Assembly (NCBI RefSeq): GCF_900099905.1
Contig: NZ_FNEE01000008.1
Coordinates: 156,340-220,339, forward strand
From: Mesorhizobium muleiense
GTDB taxonomy: Bacteria > Pseudomonadota > Alphaproteobacteria > Rhizobiales > Rhizobiaceae
Direction: 5' to 3'
DNA: 64,000 nt
Positions 8,709 to 17,028 of this stretch are shown piece after piece. How positions within the stretch are numbered: position 1 is the stretch's first letter; each line of letters opens with the position of its first letter. Made by a program: the position numbers and the translations under genes. The notes beneath the pieces were generated by a model. It saw only the letters and a list, made by a program, of their open reading frames with translations. It did not search any database and was not told where the DNA came from.

Positions 8709-9824
8709 TTATTCACGACCAGGCGCGGCTCCCGACTGCCGCGATGGCTTTGTGTCGCGCTTTGGCGTCAGTTCCGCCCCGGGTTGCTCGTTCAGTCGTT
8801 TCTTGAGGATGTCAACCAGGCTGACGGTGACCGCAATCACCGCAGGGCCAAGAACGAGCCCAGATGCTCCGAACAGGACGATGCCACCGACAGCACCGAC
8901 AAAGGCGACCACCGTGTGGAGCCGCAGCCGGTTCCCGACAAGTATCGGATAGAGCAGATTGTCGATGCCGGCGACAACCACGCCGCCCCAGACGGTCAGG
9001 ATCGCCGCGCTCGCCCAAGCCCCCTCCAGCGCGAGATAGATCGCTGCGGGCACCCAGATCACGAATGCGCCGAGCACCGGCACGATGGCAAGAAGTCCCA
9101 TTGCCAGGCCCCAGAAGACCGGAGTGGGCAGGCCGAGCCACCAGAAAATCAGGCCGCCCAGCGTCCCCTGCACAGCTGCGACAAGCACGGTGCCTATCAG
9201 GATCGCATGGACCGTCTCGGCAAGGCGGGACAGCGTGTATGCCGTCTCCGCGGTACGCAGGGGCGAGAGACGCTCGATCCCGCGCAGGGCGGATTCACGG
9301 TCCCGCAGAAAATAGAACAGCAGATAGAATGTCAGCACGAACATCACGGCCTGATTGATCGAGCCGCGCAACAGCGATGTGCTTTGTGCCGTCAGCCATT
9401 GAACAAATGCGGCGACCGTACCGGCCGGATCGATTTGGTTCTCGATCCACTGGGCAACCGCCGAAAGCCTGGGATAGCCCGACATGAAGGCATCTGTGTT
9501 CCAGCCCCGGATGACCTCCTCCATATAGGTGGCGCCGTTTACCGTCTCGCGTACAAGCTGCTGGGCCACGAAGATGAGCGGCAGGCCGACCGCCACCGCC
9601 GCGATGCTGACAGACATCAGTGCAGCCAGGTTCTTGTTCCTGAGCCTTTCCTCGACCTGTCGATGAGCCGGATACAGGATGATTGCCAACACCACCGCCC
9701 AGGTCAGTGCGGGCAAAAAAGGCAACGCCAGGAGATAACAGACATACAGGCCGATCGCCGTCGCGGCGACGATGCCGAGCAATCTCATTTGCTTCATATC
9801 GGGCATCTGTTTCAGGTCGGGCAT
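8709..9824 (-). CDS. AI-2E family (PerM-like) transporter
   Basis: A 371-residue membrane protein with the layout of the AI-2E/PerM family: two helices at the N-terminus (LLGIVAATAIGLYVCYLLALP), a soluble central region, then five or six helices with the conserved pattern GLLAIVPVLGAFVIWVPAAIYL. Members have been linked to autoinducer-2 or sodium/proton export, but most have unknown substrates. The C-terminus is a short hydrophilic, charged tail. The gene stands alone; upstream lies the small-RNA locus. Confidence 0.85.
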   Translation of the reverse strand: MPDLKQMPDMKQMRLLGIVAATAIGLYVCYLLALPFLPALTWAVVLAIILYPAHRQVEERLRNKNLAALMSVSIAAVAVGLPLIFVAQQLVRETVNGATYMEEVIRGWNTDAFMSGYPRLSAVAQWIENQIDPAGTVAAFVQWLTAQSTSLLRGSINQAVMFVLTFYLLFYFLRDRESALRGIERLSPLRTAETAYTLSRLAETVHAILIGTVLVAAVQGTLGGLIFWWLGLPTPVFWGLAMGLLAIVPVLGAFVIWVPAAIYLALEGAWASAAILTVWGGVVVAGIDNLLYPILVGNRLRLHTVVAFVGAVGGIVLFGASGLVLGPAVIAVTVSLVDILKKRLNEQPGAELTPKRDTKPSRQSGAAPGRE

Positions 9825-10072
9825 CTCTCGCCGCCTCGCAAACCAAGCGAGACTAGTGGATTTTCTGACAAAATGGCAGCTTCCGACGTCGCACCCCCTA
9901 CTGCCAGGCCGCTGTCGAGCGTGACGAAATTGGCCATTTCTCGGTCATTGGGCTGGCTAGGCCGGTTGGGCGCCCGTCCGCGCTGCCAGCACCACGACGG
10001 CCTGCCGGTCGTGGATGCTCTGACCTACGGCGGTTCTACATCTCGCTCGCGGCAGCGCAGCTTCACAGGGCC

Positions 10073-10108
10073 AAAAAGAAAAAAAGGCCGGACTGTTAAA
10101 GTCCGGCC
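10073..10108 (-). terminator. Rho-independent terminator
   Basis: A 9-bp perfect stem GGCCGGACT/AGTCCGGCC with a 5-nt loop (10086-10108) runs on the minus strand directly into a T-rich tract (10085-10073). The binding-protein gene stops at 10384, about 275 bp earlier, so the terminator more likely ends the sRNA transcript. Confidence 0.8.
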
Positions 10109-10175
10109 AGGCATGAAGGTTCAAAACCTCCAGAGGGGAACGCGCCGGACGCAATGGGAGGAAAACATCCGACGC
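10073..10175 (-). ncRNA. Candidate anti-Shine-Dalgarno sRNA (alpha-r14/NfeR1-like)
   Basis: On the minus strand a promoter-like pair is followed by about 100 nt with no convincing ORF. The predicted RNA starts with an 8-bp stem GCGTCGGA/TCCGGCGC (10175-10168 with 10149-10142) whose loop shows TTTTCCTCCC, an anti-SD motif at 10161-10156. A second hairpin, GGAGGTT-TTG-AACCTTC, follows (10131-10115), then a strong rho-independent terminator. Exposed CCUCCC loops plus a terminator are the hallmark of the rhizobial alpha-r14 family (NfeR1 in Sinorhizobium). The assignment rests on architecture alone; the 5' end is estimated from the promoter. Confidence 0.5.
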
Positions 10176-10181
10176 AATGCT

Positions 10182-10210
10182 CATATGGGTCGGCACGGAT
10201 GACGTTTCAA
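10182..10210 (-). promoter_or_regulatory. Promoter of the candidate sRNA
   Basis: Minus-strand -35 TTGAAA (10210-10205), a 17-bp spacer and -10 CATATG (10187-10182). It points at a start near 10175, exactly where the first predicted stem begins. Confidence 0.45.
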
Positions 10211-10350
10211 CGACATGGGGTGGGCCACATCAGCCGCTCCATAGAGCCACCCGGGCGGATTCAATCGTCACCGGCCCGTGTTTCAGTTTTAGCGTCATAC
10301 ATGTGAGCGGTGCGTCGCCCGATCAAAAAGGTCGCCGCCTCGGATCAGGC

Positions 10351-10376
10351 GAGGAGTGTCCCGCGGGACACTCCTC
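10351..10376. other. 26-bp perfect palindrome after the sugar ABC operon
   Basis: GAGGAGTGTCCCG followed by its exact reverse complement, starting 8 bp past the stop of the binding-protein gene. No T-run follows on the minus strand, so it is a 3'-end stabilising hairpin or an operator rather than a classic terminator. Confidence 0.5.
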
Positions 10377-10383
10377 CTTCGTT

Positions 10384-11343
10384 TTACTCCGAGAGCGTGA
10401 AGGGAGCCGTGTATTTGTCGACGTTGTCCTTGGTGATGAGAAGGCAGTCAAACAGCTGCTTCTCGGTCGGCGCGCCGGTTTTGCCGGTCTTTATGAAGGA
10501 GTCGGCCTGTTGCACGGCCTTCGCCGAGTAGACGGCCACCGGCTGGAGCACGGTGTACTGCAAGTCGCCCGCCTTGATCGCGGCGACGGCGTCCGGAGAG
10601 CCATCGAACCCGCCGACCTTGATGCTCGACAGCTTTCCGGCTTCTTTCAGCGCGGCGATCGCGCCGAGCGCCATCTCGTCATTACCGCTCGTCACGCCGA
10701 TGATATCGGGATGGGCCTGCAGCAGGCTCTGCATCTTGTCGTGGCCCTGGGTACGGTCCCAGTTGGCGACTTCCGAGCCGGCCTTTTTAAGGTCCGGATA
10801 CTGGCTGATCACGGTCTCGTATCCGTTTGACCGCGTGGCGGCGTTGTTGTCGGACGGGGCGCCCAAGAGTTCGACGTAGTTGCCTTTCTCGCCGATATTA
10901 GTCACCCATTGCTGTGCCCCCAGAGCGGCGCCCTGTGCGTTGTTGGAAACGAGCTGCGCTTTGGCCAGGCCTTCCTGGTTTATCTCGGCGTTGACGAGGA
11001 AGACCGGAATGTTAGCAGCAATCGCCTTCTTGACGGCGCCGATGGATCCGCTGGCGTCGGCAGGATCGAGGATGATCGCCACGGATTTGTTGGTGATCGC
11101 GGTGTCGATCAGTCTGCTTTCCGTGTTCGTGTCGGCTTTCGATGCGCCGACAGTCGCGGTGTAGCCGAGTTTTTCGGCCTCGGCCTTGGCCACATTGCCT
11201 TCGGTGAGCCAGTACGGGTTGGCGGGGTCAATGACGATGATCGAAATGAGACCTTCGGCCGACGCTGCGCTTACCGACCCTGCGAGGACCGGAGCGGCCA
11301 GCGCAAAGGCCGTGAGCATTAGAATTCTTGCCTTGCCATACAT
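10384..11343 (-). CDS. Sugar ABC transporter periplasmic binding protein (RbsB type)
   Basis: This 319-residue protein has a signal peptide (MYGKARILMLTAFALAAPVLAG) and the fold of ribose-type binding proteins: an early ISIIVIDPANPYWLTE strand-helix unit, AIILDPADASGSIGAVKKA, and the hinge-region pattern VTSGNDEMALGAIAALKEAG followed by VGGFDGSPDA. It captures a sugar or polyol for the permease and ATPase encoded upstream in the same operon. The ATG at 11343 has GGAGG eight bases upstream, so the longer frame to 11379 is rejected. It is the last gene of the operon, unusual because binding proteins are often first. Confidence 0.9.
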   Translation of the reverse strand: MYGKARILMLTAFALAAPVLAGSVSAASAEGLISIIVIDPANPYWLTEGNVAKAEAEKLGYTATVGASKADTNTESRLIDTAITNKSVAIILDPADASGSIGAVKKAIAANIPVFLVNAEINQEGLAKAQLVSNNAQGAALGAQQWVTNIGEKGNYVELLGAPSDNNAATRSNGYETVISQYPDLKKAGSEVANWDRTQGHDKMQSLLQAHPDIIGVTSGNDEMALGAIAALKEAGKLSSIKVGGFDGSPDAVAAIKAGDLQYTVLQPVAVYSAKAVQQADSFIKTGKTGAPTEKQLFDCLLITKDNVDKYTAPFTLSE

Positions 11344-11375
11344 GAAATTTCCTCCTTGGTTAGCGATGGTACCGG

Positions 11376-12512
11376 TCAACCGGCAATCTTCTCGTGAGCG
11401 GGATCGGCCGTTCGGGCTTTGCCGGCTTGTTGCGGAGAAGTCGAAGGGCCGCCGGTCGAGCCCGGGAGCTTGACGCGACGGCGATACTGAATGGCGTTGA
11501 GCAGCACCGCCAACACGATGACGGCGCCGGTGAACACTGTTTGCCAGTAGGCGGACACGCCGATGATCACCAGGCCATCGGAGAGGAAGCCGATGACGAA
11601 GGCCCCGACCAGCGTGCCACGGATATTGCCTCGACCACCGGTGAGTGCGGCGCCGCCGATGACGACGGCCGCAATGGCGGTCAGCTCATAGGAGTTGCCG
11701 GCGGTCGGCCCTGCCGAGGTCAGTTCCGAGGACAGGATGAGGCCGGCTACCGAGGCGCAGATGCCGGACAGCATATACACCGAGACCTGGACTTTTTTCA
11801 CCGGCACGCCGGACAGTTCCGCGGCGCGCTCGTTGCCGCCGGAGGCATAGAGCCACCGGCCGAAGGCCGTGCGATTGAGGATGATGCTGCCGATGATCGC
11901 GATGACCACCATGACCAGCACACCGATAGGGATACCGAACAGGCGGTTGAAGCCCAGCCAGTCGAAGCCGGTATTGCCCAGCTCCGGCTTGCCGCCGAGA
12001 TCATTATATGTGAGGCCGTTTGTCATCAGCAGCGCGGCGCCCCGCACCACATAGAGCATGCCCAGCGTGGCAACGAAGGCAGGCACCTTCAACCAGGCGA
12101 TAAGGACGCCGTTGACCAGGCCGACCAGTGCGCCGAGCACGCACACCAGCACCACGACCACCCAGACGGGGGGAAACAGCACGACGCCGAGCATTTGCAA
12201 CTGCACGCCCTGCATCAGGAATCCGGCGATGACCCCCGACAGCCCAAGCGTCGACCCCACCGACAGGTCGATGCCGCCATTGAGGATGACCAGCAGCATG
12301 CCGACCGCGAGGATGCCGAAGATGGCGACATGCGACGCCATGGTGAGGAAATTGCCCAGCGAGAAGTAATAGGGCGACAGCATCGAGAAGACGAAGATGA
12401 TCACCATCAGCGCGAGAAACGCCCGGCCCTCCAGCAACAGCTTGGCCAGGCTGAAGCCACCGCTCGATGTCCTCGGGCCGGAGCGGCTACTATTCTGACT
12501 GGCGTTGGTCAC
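11376..12512 (-). CDS. Sugar ABC transporter permease (RbsC type)
   Basis: A 378-residue permease with eight to ten membrane segments and family marks: GMLLVILNGGIDLSVGSTLGLSG, FVATLGMLYVVRGAAL and AAVVIGGAALTGGRGNIRGT. The start is GTG at 12512, with AGGAG eight bases upstream, just beyond the ATPase stop at 12538; a longer open frame reaching 12749 runs inside the ATPase gene and is rejected. The C-terminus is an unusual hydrophilic, Pro/Ser-rich cytoplasmic tail of about 30 residues. Confidence 0.9.
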   Translation of the reverse strand: MTNASQNSSRSGPRTSSGGFSLAKLLLEGRAFLALMVIIFVFSMLSPYYFSLGNFLTMASHVAIFGILAVGMLLVILNGGIDLSVGSTLGLSGVIAGFLMQGVQLQMLGVVLFPPVWVVVVLVCVLGALVGLVNGVLIAWLKVPAFVATLGMLYVVRGAALLMTNGLTYNDLGGKPELGNTGFDWLGFNRLFGIPIGVLVMVVIAIIGSIILNRTAFGRWLYASGGNERAAELSGVPVKKVQVSVYMLSGICASVAGLILSSELTSAGPTAGNSYELTAIAAVVIGGAALTGGRGNIRGTLVGAFVIGFLSDGLVIIGVSAYWQTVFTGAVIVLAVLLNAIQYRRRVKLPGSTGGPSTSPQQAGKARTADPAHEKIAG

Positions 12513-12537
12513 GGTCTGGGCTCCTGTATTCTTCTGA

Positions 12538-14079
12538 TCAGACAAGCACGGCCTCGCCCGAGGCTGCCATGATCTGCTCTTTCGAGACGTCGGCGCCGAA
12601 CTGAGCCGAAATCCTGCCTCGGCGCATGACGATGATCCGGTGCGCGATACCAAGGCACTCGGCGACTTCCGAGGTCGAGAACACGACCGCGAGCCCCTGC
12701 GCAGCCCGCTCGCCGAGCAGCCGGAACACCTCCGCCTTGGCGCCGACATCGATCCCGCGACTGGGCTCGTCCAGCAGTATGACCTTGGGGTCGGTGGTCA
12801 GCATCTTGCCGATGACGACCTTCTGCTGATTGCCGCCGGACAGCGATCCGATGGGCGCGCCTGCGCCCGCCGTCTTGACGCGCACATCGCGAATGGTTCC
12901 GTCGATCAGCGACCGCTCCCGCGATTGCGAAAGCAGCATCCCCTTGACGAAGGCGCCAATGCTGGCGAGCGACAGATTTGCCCCCACGGTCATCGTCTGA
13001 ACCAGCCCGTCGCGTTGGCGGTCCTCAGGCACCAGCACAAGCCCCCTTGATATGCGCTCGGCGATGCTGAGGCGGGAGACGTCCTTGCCCTCCAGCAAGA
13101 CCCGTCCGCCCGTCATCGGCAGTCGTCCGGCGACGCACTCCAGCAATTCCGTGCGCCCGGCGCCCATCAGCCCGTAAATGCAGATGATCTCGCCGGCGCG
13201 TACATCGAGCGACAGCCGGTCGACGACCAGGCGGTCCGAACCCGAAGCATCGGCGATGCTCACATCATCGATCGACAGGGCAACATCGCCGAATGCGTAA
13301 CCGGTGGGTGGCGATCCCAGGTCGAAGTTCTCGCCCACCATGTTGCGGACGATCCATTCGAGATCGATGTTCTTCGCTTTGGCCGTGGCCGTGATCGTCC
13401 CGTCGCGCAGCACCACCGCGTGGTCGGTGATCTGCAGCGCTTCTTCGAGGTGATGGGAGATGTACACGATCGAGACGCCGCGGGCGGTCAGGTCCCGGAT
13501 CACCTTGAACAGCACTTCTACCTCGGTCGCGCTCAATGCGGAGGTAGGCTCGTCCATGATCAGGATGCGTGAATCGACGCAGAGCGCGCGGGCGATTTCG
13601 ACGATCTGCTGCTGCCCCAGGCGCAGATCCTGCACCAGGGTCAGCGGATCGATGTCTTCCTCGAGATCGGCCATCAGCATCCGCGTCTGACGAGCCTCTT
13701 CCGCGAAGTCGAGGCCGGTCGCGCCCCGCAACTCACGGCCCATGAAAATATTGTCGCGCACACTCAGATTGGGCGCGAGACTCAACTCCTGATGGATTAT
13801 CGAGATGCCGCGGTCCCGCGCGTCGACGGTCGAGGAGAAGACGACAGGACGGCCATCGAGCTCGATGCTTCCGGACGTCGGCGTCTCGACACCGGAAAGG
13901 ATCTTCATCAGCGTCGACTTGCCTGCGCCATTCTCTCCGAACAGCGTGGTGACCTCGCCACGGCGGATGTCGAAATTGACCCCCTTGAGGGCATGCGTTC
14001 CGCCATAGGATTTTACTATGTTGCGCGCCGCGAGCACGGTGTCGCCGGCCGCCGGCTCGAATTGAGGCGCCGCATTCAT
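12538..14079 (-). CDS. Sugar ABC transporter ATPase with two nucleotide-binding domains (RbsA/MglA type)
   Basis: The 513 residues contain two ATPase domains in tandem. The first has Walker A FGENGAGKST, signature LRLGQQQIVEIARAL and Walker B ILIMDEPTSAL. The second has a degenerate Walker A (YGLMGAGRTE), signature LSGGNQQKVVIGKML and Walker B VILLDEPSRGID. This asymmetry is normal for the sugar group. It energises uptake through the permease encoded downstream. The start overlaps the DUF2291 gene stop by 4 bp (ATGA), so the two are translationally coupled. Confidence 0.92.
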   Translation of the reverse strand: MNAAPQFEPAAGDTVLAARNIVKSYGGTHALKGVNFDIRRGEVTTLFGENGAGKSTLMKILSGVETPTSGSIELDGRPVVFSSTVDARDRGISIIHQELSLAPNLSVRDNIFMGRELRGATGLDFAEEARQTRMLMADLEEDIDPLTLVQDLRLGQQQIVEIARALCVDSRILIMDEPTSALSATEVEVLFKVIRDLTARGVSIVYISHHLEEALQITDHAVVLRDGTITATAKAKNIDLEWIVRNMVGENFDLGSPPTGYAFGDVALSIDDVSIADASGSDRLVVDRLSLDVRAGEIICIYGLMGAGRTELLECVAGRLPMTGGRVLLEGKDVSRLSIAERISRGLVLVPEDRQRDGLVQTMTVGANLSLASIGAFVKGMLLSQSRERSLIDGTIRDVRVKTAGAGAPIGSLSGGNQQKVVIGKMLTTDPKVILLDEPSRGIDVGAKAEVFRLLGERAAQGLAVVFSTSEVAECLGIAHRIIVMRRGRISAQFGADVSKEQIMAASGEAVLV

Positions 14080-14726
14080 TGAACGCTCAGCTTTACGGGT
14101 GTGACGAGCCAGCCCTTGGGATTGATCAATTTGAAGACGCCGATCACCGAAATCGCCTTTCCGGTGAGCTTGGTATTGTCGATGGCCGACAACACCTGCT
14201 TCTTCATCTCGTTGTTCAAGGCCGATCCGGCGTTCTGATACTCGATCTGGTTGGTGAATTGCCCGAAGGTGATCGTGCCCGTGGCATCGCGCAGATCGGT
14301 TCCGTTGATCGCCGGCCCGGTCTGCACGCGAATGACCAAGGTGCTGGGAACATCGTCGACCTTGACGGCGTAGATGCCGGACTTTCCCTCACCGACGACG
14401 CCGGTGAATTTGACTGAGAATTCCGTACCGACATTGGCCGGCACGCCGTACTCCTTCTCCGCCGCCGCCTTGTCCTTGGCAATGGCCGACGCGAGGGTAG
14501 CGGCGTTCACCGCGCGTTGCTCCACTGCGGATTGAACCTTCGGAAACTCGGACTTGCCGTATTCTTCCGGGGAAAACGCAGCCTTTCTCGCGTCCTCCGC
14601 CGAACCAATTATGACGACCTTGGTGTCGAGAACCATTGCGCCGAGCAAAATCAAGATTGCGGCCGCGGCAACAATCCAACGAACGCCGACCCGCCGATTG
14701 ATCGTGGTGGCGGGCTGCGAACTCAT
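14076..14726 (-). CDS. DUF2291 family predicted periplasmic protein
   Basis: A 216-residue protein with one N-terminal membrane anchor (WIVAAAAILILLGAMVL) and a periplasmic body with NGTDLRDATGTITFGQFTNQ, typical of DUF2291. The family occurs almost only in sugar ABC operons, as here, and may assist the transporter; its function is unknown. Its own ribosome-binding site is weak, but a 23-codon ORF with a strong Shine-Dalgarno ends on its ATG, so translation is probably coupled. Confidence 0.82.
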   Translation of the reverse strand: MSSQPATTINRRVGVRWIVAAAAILILLGAMVLDTKVVIIGSAEDARKAAFSPEEYGKSEFPKVQSAVEQRAVNAATLASAIAKDKAAAEKEYGVPANVGTEFSVKFTGVVGEGKSGIYAVKVDDVPSTLVIRVQTGPAINGTDLRDATGTITFGQFTNQIEYQNAGSALNNEMKKQVLSAIDNTKLTGKAISVIGVFKLINPKGWLVTPVKLSVQ

Positions 14727-14794
14727 GGCGCAACGACCTGCGGCATGACGCCGATCAGGTCACGGTCACGACTGGCGGCGCTGCTGGCTTTCAT
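14723..14794 (-). CDS. 23-codon leader ORF upstream of DUF2291
   Basis: An ATG at 14794 follows an excellent Shine-Dalgarno (GGGAGGAGATGGA). The peptide starts MKASSAASRDRDLIGV and its TGA overlaps the ATG of the DUF2291 gene. It matches nothing I recognise. The likeliest role is to deliver ribosomes to the weakly initiated DUF2291 gene, or to act as a leader peptide in regulation. Confidence 0.5.
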   Translation of the reverse strand: MKASSAASRDRDLIGVMPQVVAP

Positions 14795-15076
14795 TCCATC
14801 TCCTCCCAGGATGATATTATTATCTTCAGTTGAAAAATTTTTCACGCGTTCATATCGTTGTCAATCCGCCTTCACCAGGATCAGCGTGCAGCCTGCATCA
14901 TCGAGAAGAACTTTAATCGCGTATCAGTTGATTGCGGCCGAGAACCCTGCCGGTATTCGGCTGCATGATCGTGTGACCGCGATTGCATGCGCTGGTCGTC
15001 TGCCCAACCGCCGTAAGCAAGAACTTCCTCACGAGCCGAAGCCTTTCGGAACAGTCAGGCCTCAGGCATAAAATCG

Positions 15077-15105
15077 ACCATACGTTAGTGTTAAGTTCAC
15101 GTCAA
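15077..15105 (-). promoter_or_regulatory. Promoter/operator of the sugar ABC operon
   Basis: Minus-strand -35 TTGACG (15105-15100), a 17-bp spacer and -10 TATGGT (15082-15077). The spacer carries AACTTAACAC, shared with the kinase-operon promoter at 19470-19498. Transcription would leave a leader of about 340 nt before DUF2291. Confidence 0.6.
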
Positions 15106-15122
15106 GACATGGGATATTTTGC

Positions 15123-15204
15123 CCATTCTCCGGCAGTGCCGGAGAATGGCCACCTGTCAACCAAGCTTAGTAGGCTGTTTTCGTGTGGTATTTTTTGAAA
15201 ACAG
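15123..15204. other. Two inverted repeats between the two carbohydrate operons
   Basis: CCATTCTCCGGCA-G-TGCCGGAGAATGG (15123-15149) is a 13-bp inverted repeat lying 18 bp upstream of the ABC-operon -35. CTGTTTTC...GAAAACAG (15175-15204) is a second. They may serve as terminators for the dehydrogenase operon or as regulator sites for the ABC promoter. Confidence 0.45.
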
Positions 15205-15243
15205 CACATACCCGCGAGGTGTTCGTCCCAAATCAGGGCGCCA

Positions 15244-17028
15244 TCACAATCGCATCAGATTCCTGTCGCTGAGCTGCGCGACAGCGGCATCGAGTTCGTC
15301 GGACATCCGCTGCGGGTCCCAGTTACGTGCACGGCCGGCAATGGCGGCGATCTGCTTCAAATCGCTCATGGTCAGGGAACCGCCAATGGCCAGGGTCGTG
15401 CGCCGCATGACGATATCGGCCAGATGCTCGACGAATTCATTACGAACGATGTAGTCGATTTCGGATGTGCCGTAGTCGCTTGCCCCCGGCAGGCGATCTT
15501 CATTGTCTCCTGAACTTTGGTGGCGGGCGATTGGCAACGCCTTGGTGCCGTAGCGCGACAGAAGCTGGTCGAGACGGCGTTCGTCGGCGCCCGAAGCCGA
15601 CCTGGCATCGGCCAGCCAGGCGGCTCGCGCCGCAGGCTCGGTTGGAAACCCCTTGCCGCCGCCGATCGGCATCGATCGCGTGGTGACCTTGCGGCCGCGT
15701 CCCAGCCGGTCGAGTACCGTGTCGGCAACCTCCTCGGCAAAGCCGCGGAACGTCGTCCATTTGCCGCCGACCAGCGAGATAATCGGAAACGGACGCGAAC
15801 CTTCCGGCTCGATGAGCGGTGCCGAATGATCCCGGCTGATCAAGCCGGGGACAGAGGCGTCGGATGCAGGCAACGGTCTGATGCCGCTATAGGCATAGAC
15901 GATCTGGTCGCGTCCAAAGCTCATGCCCGGCATCAGCGCACGCACGCTCTCGAGCAGATAGTCGATCTCCTGCGGCTCGCAGCATACTGTGTCCGGGTTG
16001 TCGGCCTGGATGTCGGTCGAGCCGACAAGCGCCAGACCGAGATAGTCGTAGACAAGGCAGATGCGGCCGTCGTCGGCTTCGAAGTAGAGCATGCGGCCTG
16101 CCAGGCTTCGTACCAGTTCGTCATGCTTCAAAAGGATATGCGAGCCCTTGGTGCCGCCGATCATTTTCGACGGCGCGCCCAGCGAGGCGTTGACATCGTC
16201 GATCCACGGGCCGGCGGCGTTGACGACCAGTTTCGGCCGTACCGAAAATACAGCGCCGTTCTCGGACTGGCCCCCGGCTTTTGACTGGCCAACACCTTTT
16301 GACTCGCCCCCGCCTTTTGACTGAAAAGTCAGCACGCCATTGGACGACGAAACCAACGTCGTGTAGTTGGCGGCCGCGGCGAGGGCATTTGCTGCCAGCC
16401 CGTCGGTGATCAGTTCGAGCACCAGCCTTTCGGGATGGCTGATCTTGGCGTCGTAATAGATGCCGGTGGCGACGATCGACTTGGTCAGTGCCGGCATGTC
16501 GCTCAGCGCCCGCCGTCGCCCGACCAGTCGGTGGCGCGGCATGACACGATGCTGCGACCCATAAAAATCGTAGATCGTCAGGCCGATCTTGATGAGGACG
16601 GCGCCGCGGCTGCGCGGCGCGCTGGTCGAGCCCAGCAGCGTGCGCAACGCCGCCCAAATGCCCTTGCTCCAGGAGAAGATCGGGATGATTGTCGGCAGCG
16701 GGCTGACATAGTGCGGCGCGTTCTTCAACAGCAGGTTGCGCTCCAGCGTTGACTGCGCCACCAGCCCGAACTCGCCCGTTTCGAGATATTTCAGGCCGCC
16801 ATGGATCAGCCGCGACGGCGCAGCACTTGTGCCTGAGCCAAAATCGTCCTTGTCGACGATCAGGCAACTGACGCCTTGCGCGCACAGATCCCGGAACAGG
16901 CCAGCCCCATTGATGCCGGCGCCAAGAATGACGACGTCGACGTCGCCCGTCCTGTTCATAAAGGCGAGGCGCCCGATCGGGTCGGCTGAGCCAGGGTCGG
17001 ATGCGCCTGCGCCGTCGGAAGGGCTCAT
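15244..17028 (-). CDS. FAD-dependent glycerol-3-phosphate dehydrogenase family (GlpD/EryB-like)
   Basis: A 594-residue flavoenzyme. An N-terminal dinucleotide-binding motif VVILGAGINGAG and the GlpD signature SRLIHGGLKYLE identify the family; VNAAGPWIDDV, GGTKGSHILL and SLVGGKWTTFRGFAEEVAD follow in the usual order. GlpD enzymes oxidise glycerol-3-phosphate and feed quinone; relatives such as EryB act on erythritol phosphate. The neighbouring FGGY kinase and sugar ABC operon suggest a phosphorylated polyol, but the substrate is open. The ATG at 17028 overlaps the regulator's stop. An odd Gly/Ser/Lys/Gln-rich insert made of six-residue repeats lies near residue 240. Confidence 0.85.
   Translation of the reverse strand: MSPSDGAGASDPGSADPIGRLAFMNRTGDVDVVILGAGINGAGLFRDLCAQGVSCLIVDKDDFGSGTSAAPSRLIHGGLKYLETGEFGLVAQSTLERNLLLKNAPHYVSPLPTIIPIFSWSKGIWAALRTLLGSTSAPRSRGAVLIKIGLTIYDFYGSQHRVMPRHRLVGRRRALSDMPALTKSIVATGIYYDAKISHPERLVLELITDGLAANALAAAANYTTLVSSSNGVLTFQSKGGGESKGVGQSKAGGQSENGAVFSVRPKLVVNAAGPWIDDVNASLGAPSKMIGGTKGSHILLKHDELVRSLAGRMLYFEADDGRICLVYDYLGLALVGSTDIQADNPDTVCCEPQEIDYLLESVRALMPGMSFGRDQIVYAYSGIRPLPASDASVPGLISRDHSAPLIEPEGSRPFPIISLVGGKWTTFRGFAEEVADTVLDRLGRGRKVTTRSMPIGGGKGFPTEPAARAAWLADARSASGADERRLDQLLSRYGTKALPIARHQSSGDNEDRLPGASDYGTSEIDYIVRNEFVEHLADIVMRRTTLAIGGSLTMSDLKQIAAIAGRARNWDPQRMSDELDAAVAQLSDRNLMRL
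16260..16323. repeat. 18-bp coding minisatellite inside the GlpD-like gene
   Basis: Three to four imperfect 18-bp units encode the hexapeptides SKGGGE, SKGVGQ, SKAGGQ and a degenerate SENGAV. The array lies in a loop between the substrate domain strands and keeps the reading frame. Confidence 0.7.

Noticed and set aside
9957..10196. 79-codon minus-strand frame across the sRNA locus
   Set aside because: It spans a strong terminator and promoter, has no Shine-Dalgarno and matches no family.
8784..10202. 472-codon + strand frame opposite the AI-2E permease and running into the sRNA locus
   Set aside because: Composition is that of a complement of a membrane protein; the AI-2E gene on the minus strand is convincing.
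16260..16323. Possible CRISPR-like tandem repeat
   Set aside because: Units are contiguous, 18 bp, in frame and inside a gene; there are no spacers.
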